Positions 46,386-55,981 of a DNA stretch of 64,000 nucleotides are shown here, one piece after another. The notes below the pieces were generated by a model. The model had not been told where the DNA came from and ran no database searches. It saw only the letters and a list, made by a program, of their open reading frames with translations. Made by a program: the position numbers and the translations under genes. Within the stretch, counting starts at the first letter, position 1; each line of letters opens with the position of its first letter. The stretch lies in the NCBI RefSeq assembly GCF_001428405.1, contig NZ_LMSL01000002.1:81028-145027 (forward strand). The letters run 5' to 3'. The DNA comes from Frateuria sp. Soil773. Lineage in GTDB: Bacteria; Pseudomonadota; Gammaproteobacteria; Xanthomonadales; Rhodanobacteraceae.

Positions 46386-48059
46386 TCACAGCAACAGCCG
46401 GCGGATGTCGCCGAGCTGGGCGGCGAGGAACGCGGCGAAGCGCGCGGCGAGCGCGCCGTCGATCACCCGGTGGTCGTAGCTGAGCGACAGCGGCAGCATC
46501 AGCCGCGGCGCGAACTCCTTGCCGTTCCACACCGGCTTCGTCGCCGCCTTGGAGACGCCCAGGATCGCCACCTCCGGCGCGTTGACGATCGGCGTGAACG
46601 CCGTGCCGCCGATGCCGCCGAGCGAGGAGATCGAGAAGCAGCCGCCGGACATCTCGGCCGGACCGAGCTTCTTGTCGCGCGCCTTCTTCGAGATCTCGCC
46701 CAGTTCGCGGGCCAGGTCGAGCAGACCCTTCTTGTCCACGTCGCGGATCACCGGCACCACCAGGCCGTCGGGCGTGTCCACCGCGATGCCGATGTGGAAG
46801 TACTTCTTGAGGATCAGCTTCTCGCCGGTCTCGTCGAGCGAGGCGTTGAACTGCGGGAACTGCTTCAGCGCCGCCACCACCGCCTTCATCTGGAATACCA
46901 GCGGGGTGATCTTGAGGTCCTTGTTCTCCTCGCCGAGCTTCTTGCGGAAGGCTTCCAGCTCGGTGATGTCGGCATCCTCGTGCTGGGTGACGTGCGGGAT
47001 CATCGCCCAGTTGCGCGCGAGGTTGGCGCCGGAGATCTTCTGGATGCGCGAGAGCGGCTTCTCCTCGATCTCGCCGAACTTGGCGAAGTCGACCTTCGGC
47101 CACGGCAGCAGGTTGAGCCCGCCGCCGGCGGCCACCGGGGTGCCGGCGACCGGGCGCGCGCCGGAGGCCAGCGCGTGCTTCACGTAGGCGCTGACGTCCT
47201 CGCGCTGGATGCGGCCGCCGCGGCCGGAACCCTTCACCTGCTGGATGTCCACGCCCAGCTCGCGCGCGAACGCGCGCACCGCCGGGCTGGCGTACGGCGC
47301 GTCGCCCGGCATCACCAGCCGCGCATCGACCGGCGGGCGCGCCTGCGGGGGCGCATCGCCCTCGGGGGCGTTGCCGGGCAGTACGCTGCGGCCGCCGACC
47401 GGCGCAGGCTTTTCCTCCGCCGGCGGCGCGGCAGGCGCCGCCGCAGCGGGCGCGGGCGCCGGCGCGGCGCCGTCGCTGCTCTCGATCAGCGCGATCACGC
47501 TGCCTTCGGACAGCTCGTCGCCCAGCTTTACCTTCAGTTCCTTCACCACGCCGGCGAACGGCGCGGGCACTTCCATCGTGGCCTTGTCCGATTCCAGCGT
47601 GACCAGGCCCTGGTCCTTGGCGACGGTGTCGCCCACCTTCACCAGCACCTCGATCACCGGCACGCCGCTGCTGCCGATGTCCGGCACGCGCGCCTCGCGC
47701 ACGCTCGCGGCGCCTCCGGCGGCGGGCGCAGGGGCGGGTGCCGGGGCAGGCTCCGCCTTCGCCGGCGCGGCGGCCTTGGCAGGAGCAGGAGCCGGGGCCG
47801 GAGCGGGCGCAGCGGTGGCGCCGTCGGCCTCGATCAGCGCGATCAGCGCGCCCTCGGAGACCTCGTCGCCCACCTTCAGCTTCACTTCCTTCACCGTACC
47901 GGCGAACGGCGCGGGCACCTCCATGGTCGCCTTGTCCGACTCCAGCGTGACCAGGCCCTGTTCCTTCTCGACCCGGTCGCCGGCTTTGACCAGCACCTCG
48001 ATCACCGGCACGTTGTCGCTGCCGATGTCGGGTACGCGCGCTTCTTTGATGTCGGCCAT
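46386..48059 (-). CDS. aceF: Pyruvate dehydrogenase E2, dihydrolipoamide acetyltransferase
   Basis: A 557-residue core subunit that moves acetyl groups to CoA. It has two near-identical lipoyl domains (about 1-80 and 120-200, both with [19 protein letters not shown]), an E1/E3-binding domain (about 255-290, [15 protein letters not shown]) and the acetyltransferase domain with [10 protein letters not shown] (His and Asp). Low-complexity Ala/Pro hinges separate domains. ATG 48059 follows AGGAG. No E1 (aceE) gene is adjacent; the next gene upstream is a divergent ABC ATPase, so E1 must be encoded elsewhere. Confidence 0.96.
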   Translation of the reverse strand: MADIKEARVPDIGSDNVPVIEVLVKAGDRVEKEQGLVTLESDKATMEVPAPFAGTVKEVKLKVGDEVSEGALIALIEADGATAAPAPAPAPAPAKAAAPAKAEPAPAPAPAPAAGGAASVREARVPDIGSSGVPVIEVLVKVGDTVAKDQGLVTLESDKATMEVPAPFAGVVKELKVKLGDELSEGSVIALIESSDGAAPAPAPAAAAPAAPPAEEKPAPVGGRSVLPGNAPEGDAPPQARPPVDARLVMPGDAPYASPAVRAFARELGVDIQQVKGSGRGGRIQREDVSAYVKHALASGARPVAGTPVAAGGGLNLLPWPKVDFAKFGEIEEKPLSRIQKISGANLARNWAMIPHVTQHEDADITELEAFRKKLGEENKDLKITPLVFQMKAVVAALKQFPQFNASLDETGEKLILKKYFHIGIAVDTPDGLVVPVIRDVDKKGLLDLARELGEISKKARDKKLGPAEMSGGCFSISSLGGIGGTAFTPIVNAPEVAILGVSKAATKPVWNGKEFAPRLMLPLSLSYDHRVIDGALAARFAAFLAAQLGDIRRLLL

Positions 48060-48275
48060 GGGTTCTCCTGCGATGACGATGGCGCGCCACCCGGGGACGG
48101 TGGCCGCAAGACCTCAATCATAGCGAACAGGCGCCCGTTCCGTATGGAACGGCCTGCCGCGGCCTGAACATCCGGCCGCGTACGCCGGCCGTGCATGACC
48201 TCAGGCGCATGTGCCCGGCCCACCCGGCACCTAAGCTGGCCCCATGGCGCCGCGCCGTGCGGCGCGGAGGGAACC

Positions 48276-49160
48276 ATGCTGGCCATTCGCGACCTGTCCA
48301 AGACCTATGCCAATGGCGTGCAGGCGCTGCGGCAGGTGACCCTCGACATCCCGCACGGCATGTTCGGCCTGCTCGGGCCCAACGGGGCGGGCAAGTCGTC
48401 GCTGATGCGCATCATCGCCACGCTGCAGGACCCGGATGCCGGCAGCATCGCCCTGGACGGCATGGACCTGCTGGTCGACAAGCAGGCCACCCGGCGCCTG
48501 CTCGGCTACCTGCCGCAGGAATTCGGGGTGTACCCGAAGGTCTCGGCCGAGGCGATGCTGGACCACTTCGCTGTGCTCAAGGGCGTCACCGTGAAGGCGG
48601 AGCGACGCGAACTGGTGGAATCCCTGCTGCGCCAGGTGAACCTGTGGGACGTGCGCAAGCGCAAGCTGGGCACCTATTCCGGCGGCATGCGCCAGCGCTT
48701 CGGCATCGCCCAGGCGCTGATCGGCGATCCCCGGCTGGTGATCGTGGACGAGCCCACCGCCGGCCTCGACCCGGAGGAGCGCAACCGCTTCCTCAACCTG
48801 CTGGCCGAGATCGGCGAGCGGGTGGTGGTGATCCTGTCCACCCACATCGTGGAGGACGTGACCGACCTGTGCCCGCGCATGGCGATCATCGGCCAGGGCC
48901 AGTTGCTGCTCACCGGCGAGCCGCACGAGGCGATCCGCAGCCTGGACGGCCGCGTGTGGCGGCGCTCGATCGAGAAGCACGAGCTGGACCACTACCGCGC
49001 CCGCATGAACATCCTTTCCACCCGGCTCGCCGCCGGCCGCACGCTGATCCACGTGCTGGCCGAGCAGTGCCCGGACGCCGGCTTCGAAGCGGTCGCGCCC
49101 GACCTGGAGGACGTCTACTTCGGCCGCCTGCGCGCGCAGGCCACGTCGCAGGCCGCCTGA
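48276..49160 (+). CDS. ABC transporter ATP-binding protein
   Basis: A 294-residue ATPase of the ABC-2 export type. Walker A is GPNGAGKSS, the Q-loop is LPQEFG, the signature is YSGGMRQR, Walker B is LVIVDEPTAGLD and the H-loop His is in STHIVED. A C-terminal extension of about 80 residues follows the core. ATG 48276 follows GGAGGG. The partner permease starts 23 bases downstream and is fused to a metallopeptidase. The substrate is unknown. Confidence 0.93.
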   Translation: MLAIRDLSKTYANGVQALRQVTLDIPHGMFGLLGPNGAGKSSLMRIIATLQDPDAGSIALDGMDLLVDKQATRRLLGYLPQEFGVYPKVSAEAMLDHFAVLKGVTVKAERRELVESLLRQVNLWDVRKRKLGTYSGGMRQRFGIAQALIGDPRLVIVDEPTAGLDPEERNRFLNLLAEIGERVVVILSTHIVEDVTDLCPRMAIIGQGQLLLTGEPHEAIRSLDGRVWRRSIEKHELDHYRARMNILSTRLAAGRTLIHVLAEQCPDAGFEAVAPDLEDVYFGRLRAQATSQAA

Positions 49161-49183
49161 CGCGCCGCCCGGGACGGACCCGC

Positions 49184-52100
49184 ATGTTCCTCGAAATCCT
49201 CCGCTTCGAGCTGCGCCAGCAACTGAAGGCGCCGCTGTTCTGGATCGTCGCCGCCGTGTTCGCCGCGATCGCCTTCGTGCTGACCGGCACCGAGGCGGTG
49301 GTGTCCGGCGGCGCCAGCGGCAACGTGCTGCGCAACGCGCCGATGGTGATCGCCCGGCTGCTCACCTCGCTGAGCGTGTTCAGCATGCTGTTCGTGGGGA
49401 TCTTCGTGGCCGGCGCCGCGCTGCGGGATTTCGACCAGGGCACCGCCGAACTGGTGTTCGCCACGCCGGTGGGCCGCGGCGCCTACCTGGGCGGCCGCTT
49501 CGGCGCCGGCTACCTGGCCGCGCTCGCGATCATGCTGGTCTGCGCGCTCGGCCTCGCGCTGGGCGGCTCGATGCCGTGGATCGACCCGGCCCGGCTGGGG
49601 CCGCCGGACTGGCGCGGCTACGGCTGGGCGTTCGGCGTGATCGTGCTGCCGGACATGCTGTTCGTCGCCGCCCTGCTGTTCCTGCTCGCCACCGCCACGC
49701 GCTCGCTGCTGGCCACCTACATCGGCGTGATCGGCTTCATGGTGCTGCTGTCGATCTCCGGCCTGCTGACCCGCGACGTCAACCACCACGTGGTCGCCAG
49801 CCTGCTCGACCCGTTCGGCAGCCGCACGCTGGCCATCGTCACCCGCTACTGGTCGGCCGACGACTTCAACCGCCGGCTGCCTCCGCTGGACGGCCTGCTG
49901 CTGTTCAACCGCCTGCTGTGGGGCTCGATCGGCTGCGTACTGTGCGGGGCCGCCTTCGCGCTGTTCCGCGCAAACCGCGACGGCCTGCGCCGGCCGGGCC
50001 GGAAGCCGCGCGCCGAACCGCCGCGGCTGCTGCCGCAGGCCGACGCACCCGCGCTGGCGCTGCCCCGCGCGCGGCTCCGCGACGACTGGCGCGCGCGCCT
50101 GCTGCAACTGCGCACGCTGTGCGCGTTCGACACCGCCAGCGTGCTGCGCGGCGCGCCGTTCCGGGTGATGCTGGCCTTCGGCCTGGTCAACCTGGTCTTC
50201 GCGCTGGCGCTGGCCGGGCAGATCTACGGCACGCCCACCTACCCGGTCACCCACGAGGTGCTGGAGACTGTCCGCGGCGCCTTCCACTGGCTGCTGTACA
50301 TCGTGGTCACCTTCTATGCCGGCGAGCTGGTGTGGCGCGAGCGCGGCCTGCGCTCGTCCGAGGTCAGCGACGCCTTCCCGCTGCCGGACTGGATACCGCT
50401 GGCGGCGAAGCTGCTGGCCCTGTGCGCGGTGATCCTGGCGTTCCTGCTGGCCGGCTCGCTGGTCGGCGTGGGCGCCCAGCTCAGCCGCGGCTATACCCGG
50501 CTGGAACCGGGCCTGTACCTGGCCTCGCTGGCGCTGGACGCGGTGCCGTTCGTGCTGCTGGCGGTCCTGGCGCTGTTCCTGCAGACGGCCTCCAACAACA
50601 AGTTCCTCGGCTACCTGCTGACGGTGACCTGGCTGGTGCTGTCGGTCATCGGCTTCCCGCTGCTGCACTGGGACCACAACCTCTACGACTACGGCCATGC
50701 GCCGGAGACGCCGTACTCGGACCTCAACGGCTTCGGCCACTTCCTGCGGGCGGCGCTGTGGTTCGACTTCTACTGGGCCAGTTGCGCCGCGGTCCTGCTG
50801 GTGCTGACCGCGCTGCTGTGGGTGCGCGGCACCGGCCAGGGCTGGCGCGAGCGCCTGCGCGAGGCGCGCCGGCGGCTGCGCGCGCCGGCGCGGATCGCCC
50901 TGGCCGCGGCGCTGCTCGCCTTCGCCGGCAGCGGCGCGTGGATCTTCTACAACACCAACGTGCTCAACCATTACCGCACCGAGGACGACCGCACCCGCCA
51001 GCAGGCCGACTACGAAAAGAAATACGCCAAGTACCGCGGCCTGCCGCAGCCGCGCATCAGCGCGATGAAGCTCGACGTGGACATCCATCCGTACGGCCGC
51101 CGCCACCTGGAGGTCCACGGCCGCTACACCCTGGTCAACCGGCATGCCGTGCCGATCAGCGAGCTGCACGTGAGCACCAGCACGGCGCTCGCGCCGGTGT
51201 CGCTGGACTTCGCACCGCACGACACCGTGCTCGACGACCGCCGGCTGGGCTACGCGATCTACCGGCTCAAGACGCCGCTCGCGCCCGGCGCCTCGATGCC
51301 GCTCGACTTCACGCTGGACTACGCGCCGCGCGGCTTCCGCAACAGCCCGGATGACGACACCTTCCTGGTCGGCAACGGCACCTTCTTCGACAACAGCCTG
51401 TTCCCGCGGCTCGGCTACCAGGACAACCGGCAGCTCACCGACCGCAACGACCGGCGCAAGTACGGCCTGGGCGCCGACGTGCCGCGCATGCCCCGGCTCG
51501 GCGACGAGGCGGCCCGCGCCAACACCTACGCCGGCAACGACGCGGACTGGATCGACTTCGACGCCACCCTTTCCACCGCCGCCGACCAGATCGCGCTGGC
51601 GCCCGGCTACCTGCAGAAGGAGTGGACCGCCGGCGGCCGGCGCTACTTCCACTACAGCACCCATCCAGGCAGCACCCATCCAGGCGGTGCGGACCGGCCG
51701 ATCCTCGACTTCGTCTCGTTCCAGTCCGCCCGCTACGCGGTGAAGCGCGACCGCTGGAAGGACGTCGCGATCGAGGTCTACTACGACCCTGCGCACGGCT
51801 GGAACGTGGACCGCATGATCGCCGCCGCCAAGGACGCACTGGCCTACTACGAGGCGCACTACACGCCCTACCAGTTCCGCCAGTTGCGCATCCTGGAGTT
51901 CCCGAACTACAGGCGCTTCGCGCAGTCGTTCGCCAACACCATCCCGTTCTCCGAGTCGCTGGGCTTCATCGCCGACCTGCGCGACGCCGGCAAGATCGAC
52001 TACGTCACCTACGTCACCGCCCACGAGGTGGCCCACCAGTGGTGGGCGCACCAGGTGATCGGCGCGAACATGCAGGGCTCGACCATGCTCAGCGAGTCGC

Positions 52101-52807
52101 TGGCCCAGTACTCGGCACTGATGGTGATGAAGCACAGGTACGGCGCCGACCAGATGCGCAAGTTCCTCAAGTACGAGCTGGACGGCTACCTGGCCGGCCG
52201 CGCCACCGAAAGGGTCGCGGAGGAGCCGCTGGCGAAGGTGGAGAACCAGCAGTACATCCACTACAGGAAGGGCTCGCTGGTGTTCTACGCGCTGCAGGAC
52301 TACCTCGGCGAGGACACCGTCGACCGCGTGCTGCAGCGGTTCCTGCGCGACAAGGGCTTCCAGTCCCCGCCCTACACCACCTCGCAGGAGTTCATGGACT
52401 ACCTGGCGCGTGGCAGCGACCCGAAGTGGAAGGGTCTGCTGGACGACCTGTTCTGGAAGATCACCCTGTTCGACAACCGCATCACCGGCGCCACCGCGAA
52501 GAAGCTGCCCGACGGCCGCTACGAGGTGACCCTGCAGGTGCACGCCGGCAAGGTCCACGTCGACGGCACCGGCCGGGAGACTCCGGCGGCGCCGGGCATC
52601 CCGATCGAGATCGGCGTGTTCGCCGCCGCCCCGGGCAAGGAGCGCGACGGCAAGCCGCTGTACCTGGAAAAGCGCGTGCTGCCGGACGGCGACAGCAGCG
52701 TCACGGTGACCGTCGACGGGTTCCCCGCCGAGGCCGGCATCGATCCGTACAACGAGCTGATCGACCGCGTTTCCGACGACAACCGCGCGCCGGTGATCGT
52801 GCAGTAG
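49184..52807 (+). CDS. ABC-2 permease fused to a C-terminal M1-type metallopeptidase
   Basis: A 1207-residue inner-membrane protein. Residues 1-270 and about 310-590 are two six-helix ABC-2 permease halves (first: MFLEILRFELRQQLKAPLFW). A helix near 575-595 leads to an extracytoplasmic part (about 600-1207) with an M1-like beta domain and a thermolysin-like domain: HEVAHQWW (His947, Glu948, His951) and Glu971. The HExxH-to-Glu spacing is 19 residues, one more than in usual M1 enzymes. Homologous permease-peptidase fusions exist in Bacteroidetes and Proteobacteria but I know of no assigned substrate. The ATPase gene is immediately upstream. Confidence 0.88.
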   Translation: MFLEILRFELRQQLKAPLFWIVAAVFAAIAFVLTGTEAVVSGGASGNVLRNAPMVIARLLTSLSVFSMLFVGIFVAGAALRDFDQGTAELVFATPVGRGAYLGGRFGAGYLAALAIMLVCALGLALGGSMPWIDPARLGPPDWRGYGWAFGVIVLPDMLFVAALLFLLATATRSLLATYIGVIGFMVLLSISGLLTRDVNHHVVASLLDPFGSRTLAIVTRYWSADDFNRRLPPLDGLLLFNRLLWGSIGCVLCGAAFALFRANRDGLRRPGRKPRAEPPRLLPQADAPALALPRARLRDDWRARLLQLRTLCAFDTASVLRGAPFRVMLAFGLVNLVFALALAGQIYGTPTYPVTHEVLETVRGAFHWLLYIVVTFYAGELVWRERGLRSSEVSDAFPLPDWIPLAAKLLALCAVILAFLLAGSLVGVGAQLSRGYTRLEPGLYLASLALDAVPFVLLAVLALFLQTASNNKFLGYLLTVTWLVLSVIGFPLLHWDHNLYDYGHAPETPYSDLNGFGHFLRAALWFDFYWASCAAVLLVLTALLWVRGTGQGWRERLREARRRLRAPARIALAAALLAFAGSGAWIFYNTNVLNHYRTEDDRTRQQADYEKKYAKYRGLPQPRISAMKLDVDIHPYGRRHLEVHGRYTLVNRHAVPISELHVSTSTALAPVSLDFAPHDTVLDDRRLGYAIYRLKTPLAPGASMPLDFTLDYAPRGFRNSPDDDTFLVGNGTFFDNSLFPRLGYQDNRQLTDRNDRRKYGLGADVPRMPRLGDEAARANTYAGNDADWIDFDATLSTAADQIALAPGYLQKEWTAGGRRYFHYSTHPGSTHPGGADRPILDFVSFQSARYAVKRDRWKDVAIEVYYDPAHGWNVDRMIAAAKDALAYYEAHYTPYQFRQLRILEFPNYRRFAQSFANTIPFSESLGFIADLRDAGKIDYVTYVTAHEVAHQWWAHQVIGANMQGSTMLSESLAQYSALMVMKHRYGADQMRKFLKYELDGYLAGRATERVAEEPLAKVENQQYIHYRKGSLVFYALQDYLGEDTVDRVLQRFLRDKGFQSPPYTTSQEFMDYLARGSDPKWKGLLDDLFWKITLFDNRITGATAKKLPDGRYEVTLQVHAGKVHVDGTGRETPAAPGIPIEIGVFAAAPGKERDGKPLYLEKRVLPDGDSSVTVTVDGFPAEAGIDPYNELIDRVSDDNRAPVIVQ

Positions 52808-53200
52808 GCGTCTTACGGGCGCCCGAAGCCGTTCGCACGTTGATCGGGAAAAGGTGAGGGACCTGCGGGAAGGTTCCATGACCGTGCCTGCTTTGGGGCA
52901 GCGGTCGTGGACGTCCATCCACGACCGCGCAATGGCCGGGCAAGCAGGCGCTTGTCGCCTGTCGGCCGCCCTCGAATGCCGGAGGCGGCTGATCCGGGCC
53001 TGCCGCACCGTGCCGCCTGGACAGCAGGCGATGGCATTCACGAAGGCCCGTTCCGATCCGCGCAAACTGTGACACGGTCGAATTGACAACGTTGTCATGC
53101 GACACGCATGGTTGACCCCATCCGGGGACAGGGGCTCGGTCGTCGTGCGGCAGCATCCAGCGCTGCCGCTCCTGCCGATTCATCCGGAGGGGATGAGCCC
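52808..53200. other. Intergenic region upstream of the TonB-dependent receptor
   Basis: No gene in these 393 bases. It holds the 16-base palindrome at 53083-53098. Its first bases (TTGACA, 53083-53088) could be a -35 element, although the matching -10 is poor. Confidence 0.6.
53083..53098. promoter_or_regulatory. Perfect palindromic operator-like site upstream of the TonB receptor
   Basis: TTGACAACGTTGTCAT, core palindrome 53084-53097, 103 bases before the receptor start. Identical to the site upstream of the chitinase at 3382-3397. Overlap with a possible -35 hexamer would fit repression. Confidence 0.75.
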
Positions 53201-55942
53201 ATGCCGAACCGCAGAACCCTGTTGGCCGCGAGCATCTTCGCCAGCCTGTGCCTGCCCGTCGCCGCGCAGGCGCAGGACAACGATCCATCCGCCAACGCCG
53301 CCACGGCCAAACCGGCATCCGGCGGCAAGCAGCCGGTGAAGGAGTTGCAAGGCGTCACCGTCACCGGCATCCGCGCCAGCCTGGCCAAGTCGATCGACAC
53401 CAAGCGCAACGCCGACGCGGTGGTGGAGGCGGTCACCGCCGAGGACATCGGCAAGTTCCCCAGCACCAACGTGGCCGAGGCGATCTCGCAGATCCCGGGC
53501 GTGACCATCGACCGCCGCTTCGGCCAGGGCGAGCGGGTCAGCATCGACGGCACCGACCCCAGCCTCAACCTCACCTTCCTCGACGGCCATCCGGTCGCGC
53601 AGACGCCGTGGCTGCTCGGCGAACAGCCCAACCGCGGCTTCGACTACACCCAGCTCGCGCCGGAAGTCCTCGGCCGCCTGGAGGTCTACAAATCGCCCGA
53701 GGCGCGCCTGCCCGAAGGCAGCATCGGCGGCACGGTGATCATGCACACGCGCCAGCCGTTCGACCTCGCCCCGAACACGCTGAGCGGATCGGTGGGCACG
53801 GTCTACAACGACCAGGCCCGGCGCGGCCGGCCGAACGCCTCGGTGCTGTACAGCTGGCACGATGCGGACAGCACGTTCGGCGTCGCCACCTCGATCGCGC
53901 ACTACGAGGAACAGGTCGACCGCCAGGGCATCGAGATCTTCGGCTACTCGCCGGTGTCCGACCTGACCACGAACCCGAATGTCGCCGCGCAGGTCGCCAG
54001 CGGCCAGATCAAGCCGGGCGACCAGATGGCGCAGGAGGTCAACGGCGCCTATTTCCAGCAGCATCGCCAGCGCGACAGCGTCACCCTCGGCATGCAGTGG
54101 AAGCCGACCGACCGCCTGCAGTTCGACCTCAACGGCCTGTACGTGCGCGAGAACTTCCAGAACTGGAACCAGTCGCTGTACGCCATCACCTCCGACCACA
54201 TCAACGGCATCACCGGCCTCGCTTCCGACGGCAACGGCCGGATCACCGGCGGCCACTCCTGCGGCACCGACACCGCCGGCTGCCCCGACCATGCCATCAC
54301 CATGCTCGACGAGAACGTGCGCAAGTCGGTGGTGACCACCAAGGGCCTCGACCTCAAGGGCGCCTACCGTGGCGACGGCTGGTCGCTCGGCGGCCAGGGC
54401 GGCTTCAGCAACTCCGGCAACCCGAACGCCGACGCCGCGCTGTTCACGCCGCGCTACTACGGCGGCTACGCCTGGGACGCGCGCAAGGGCATGCGCTTCG
54501 ACGACCCCGCCGCCGCGCGCGACCCGGCCAACTGGAAGCTGGACAACAACAGCTACTACACCCGCACGCCCACGCATACCCGCGACGTCTACGGCCAGCT
54601 CGACTTCGGCAAGGATTTCGACGGCTTCTTCAACCAGTTGCAGGCCGGCGTGCGCTACACCAAGCACACCGAGGATTCCTCGTGGCTGCGCTACTACGTA
54701 CCGGCCTCGGCCGACGGCACCACCGTGGCCGACATCGGCGGAGCCGGCTACACCGACATCTTCGGCGCGTTCCCGGGCATGTCGGACGACTACCGCCGGC
54801 ACCTCCAGGTCGAGCGCGGCAAGGCGCGCGACTGGGTGATCGGCCAGACGCTCGGCAACGGCGTGTCGCCCGACCCGTCCACCTACCTCAACAACACCTG
54901 GAACCTCGAGCAGAAGGCCAGGGCGGCCTACGCCCAGCTCGACTTCGCCAGCGGCGACTGGCACGGCAACCTCGGCGTGCGCTACGTGCACACCGTCATC
55001 GACAGCCTCGGCTACGAGGCCGGCGCCGACGCCGCGCTACCGCCACCGCCGGGCGCAGCGCAACGAAGCTCGCGTACCTTCAACGACTGGCTGCCGTCGA
55101 TCAACGTGGTCTACGACACCAGCGGCCCCCTGGTGCTGCGCGGCTCGGCGGCCAAGGTGATCGCCTGGGCGCCGTACAACCAGCTGGTCAACAACACCTC
55201 GCTGGTGGACGACCAGCTCACCGGCTCCGGCGGCAACAACAAGCTCGACCCGTACACCTCGTACAACTTCAACGTATCGGCCGAGCTGTACTTCGACGAG
55301 CAGTCCATGCTCGCGCTCTCCGTGTTCTACAAGCACATCCTCAACTACATCGAGACCGACGCGCGGATCGAGCGGCAGTTCAACTCGCTGTTCGGCTCGG
55401 ACACCTACGATGCCCTCGCCGCGCGCCCGCCGACACCGGGCCGCCAGGGCAACTGCGACGCGCAGGGTTTCTGCGACTACAGCGTGCTGCGCCCGGCCAA
55501 CGGCGGCGCGGCCAGCGTCAAGGGCTTCACCCTGAGCTACCAGCAGCCGTTCGGCGACAGCGGCTTCGGCATCGCCGCCAACTACACCTATTCCCACGGC
55601 AAGACCGATACGGGCGAAGACCTGCCGTACAACTCGACCAGCGCGTTCAACGTCAGCCCGTACTTCGAGAAGGGCGCGTTCACCGCGCGCATCAACTACG
55701 GCCGGCGCGGCCGCTACCTGGCGGGCGGCTACGTGGCCGGCGCGCCGCCGGCCAGCGTGGACAGCTACACCAACGTGAGCGCCACGCTGGGCTGGCGGTT
55801 CAACGACAACTTCTCGCTGACGCTGGACGGCATGAACCTGCTCGACGAGAAGTACTACCAGTTCGACCGCGGCTCCGGCCGCGCCTGGAACGACTACAGC
55901 ACCGGCCGCCGCTACCTGGCCAGCGCGCACTTCAAGTTCTGA
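53201..55942 (+). CDS. TonB-dependent outer-membrane receptor, putative chitin-oligosaccharide uptake
   Basis: A 913-residue outer-membrane transporter. A signal peptide (MPNRRTLLAASIFASLCLPV, cleaved at AAQAQ) is followed by a TonB-box-like VKELQGVTVTGIRASLAKSI, the plug (AEDIGKFPSTNVAEAISQIP and GSIGGTVIMHTR), then a 22-strand barrel ending in the expected aromatic (ASAHFKF). This variant belongs to the Xanthomonas/Caulobacter sugar-receptor type. The palindrome shared with the chitinase suggests it imports GlcNAc oligomers, which is an inference. ATG 53201 was chosen for the signal peptide; GGAGGGG lies 12-18 bases upstream. Confidence 0.9.
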   Translation: MPNRRTLLAASIFASLCLPVAAQAQDNDPSANAATAKPASGGKQPVKELQGVTVTGIRASLAKSIDTKRNADAVVEAVTAEDIGKFPSTNVAEAISQIPGVTIDRRFGQGERVSIDGTDPSLNLTFLDGHPVAQTPWLLGEQPNRGFDYTQLAPEVLGRLEVYKSPEARLPEGSIGGTVIMHTRQPFDLAPNTLSGSVGTVYNDQARRGRPNASVLYSWHDADSTFGVATSIAHYEEQVDRQGIEIFGYSPVSDLTTNPNVAAQVASGQIKPGDQMAQEVNGAYFQQHRQRDSVTLGMQWKPTDRLQFDLNGLYVRENFQNWNQSLYAITSDHINGITGLASDGNGRITGGHSCGTDTAGCPDHAITMLDENVRKSVVTTKGLDLKGAYRGDGWSLGGQGGFSNSGNPNADAALFTPRYYGGYAWDARKGMRFDDPAAARDPANWKLDNNSYYTRTPTHTRDVYGQLDFGKDFDGFFNQLQAGVRYTKHTEDSSWLRYYVPASADGTTVADIGGAGYTDIFGAFPGMSDDYRRHLQVERGKARDWVIGQTLGNGVSPDPSTYLNNTWNLEQKARAAYAQLDFASGDWHGNLGVRYVHTVIDSLGYEAGADAALPPPPGAAQRSSRTFNDWLPSINVVYDTSGPLVLRGSAAKVIAWAPYNQLVNNTSLVDDQLTGSGGNNKLDPYTSYNFNVSAELYFDEQSMLALSVFYKHILNYIETDARIERQFNSLFGSDTYDALAARPPTPGRQGNCDAQGFCDYSVLRPANGGAASVKGFTLSYQQPFGDSGFGIAANYTYSHGKTDTGEDLPYNSTSAFNVSPYFEKGAFTARINYGRRGRYLAGGYVAGAPPASVDSYTNVSATLGWRFNDNFSLTLDGMNLLDEKYYQFDRGSGRAWNDYSTGRRYLASAHFKF

Positions 55943-55954
55943 CGCGGACACCGC

Positions 55955-55975
55955 CGCCCCGGCGAGGCCGGGGCG
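55955..55975. terminator. Hairpin between convergent receptor and mscS genes
   Basis: CGCCCCGGC, GAG, GCCGGGGCG; no T-run on either side. Confidence 0.5.
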
Positions 55976-55981
55976 CGGCGA

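Noticed and set aside
49115-53098. A 1327-codon open frame on the minus strand
   Set aside because: It lies antisense to the ABC-2/M1 fusion gene, is Arg/Gly/Val/Gln-rich with no domain, and such frames arise from high GC at third positions.
53108-53200. TonB-receptor start at GTG/ATG 53108
   Set aside because: It would put 31 non-signal residues before a clean signal peptide that begins at 53201, and would lie against the operator.
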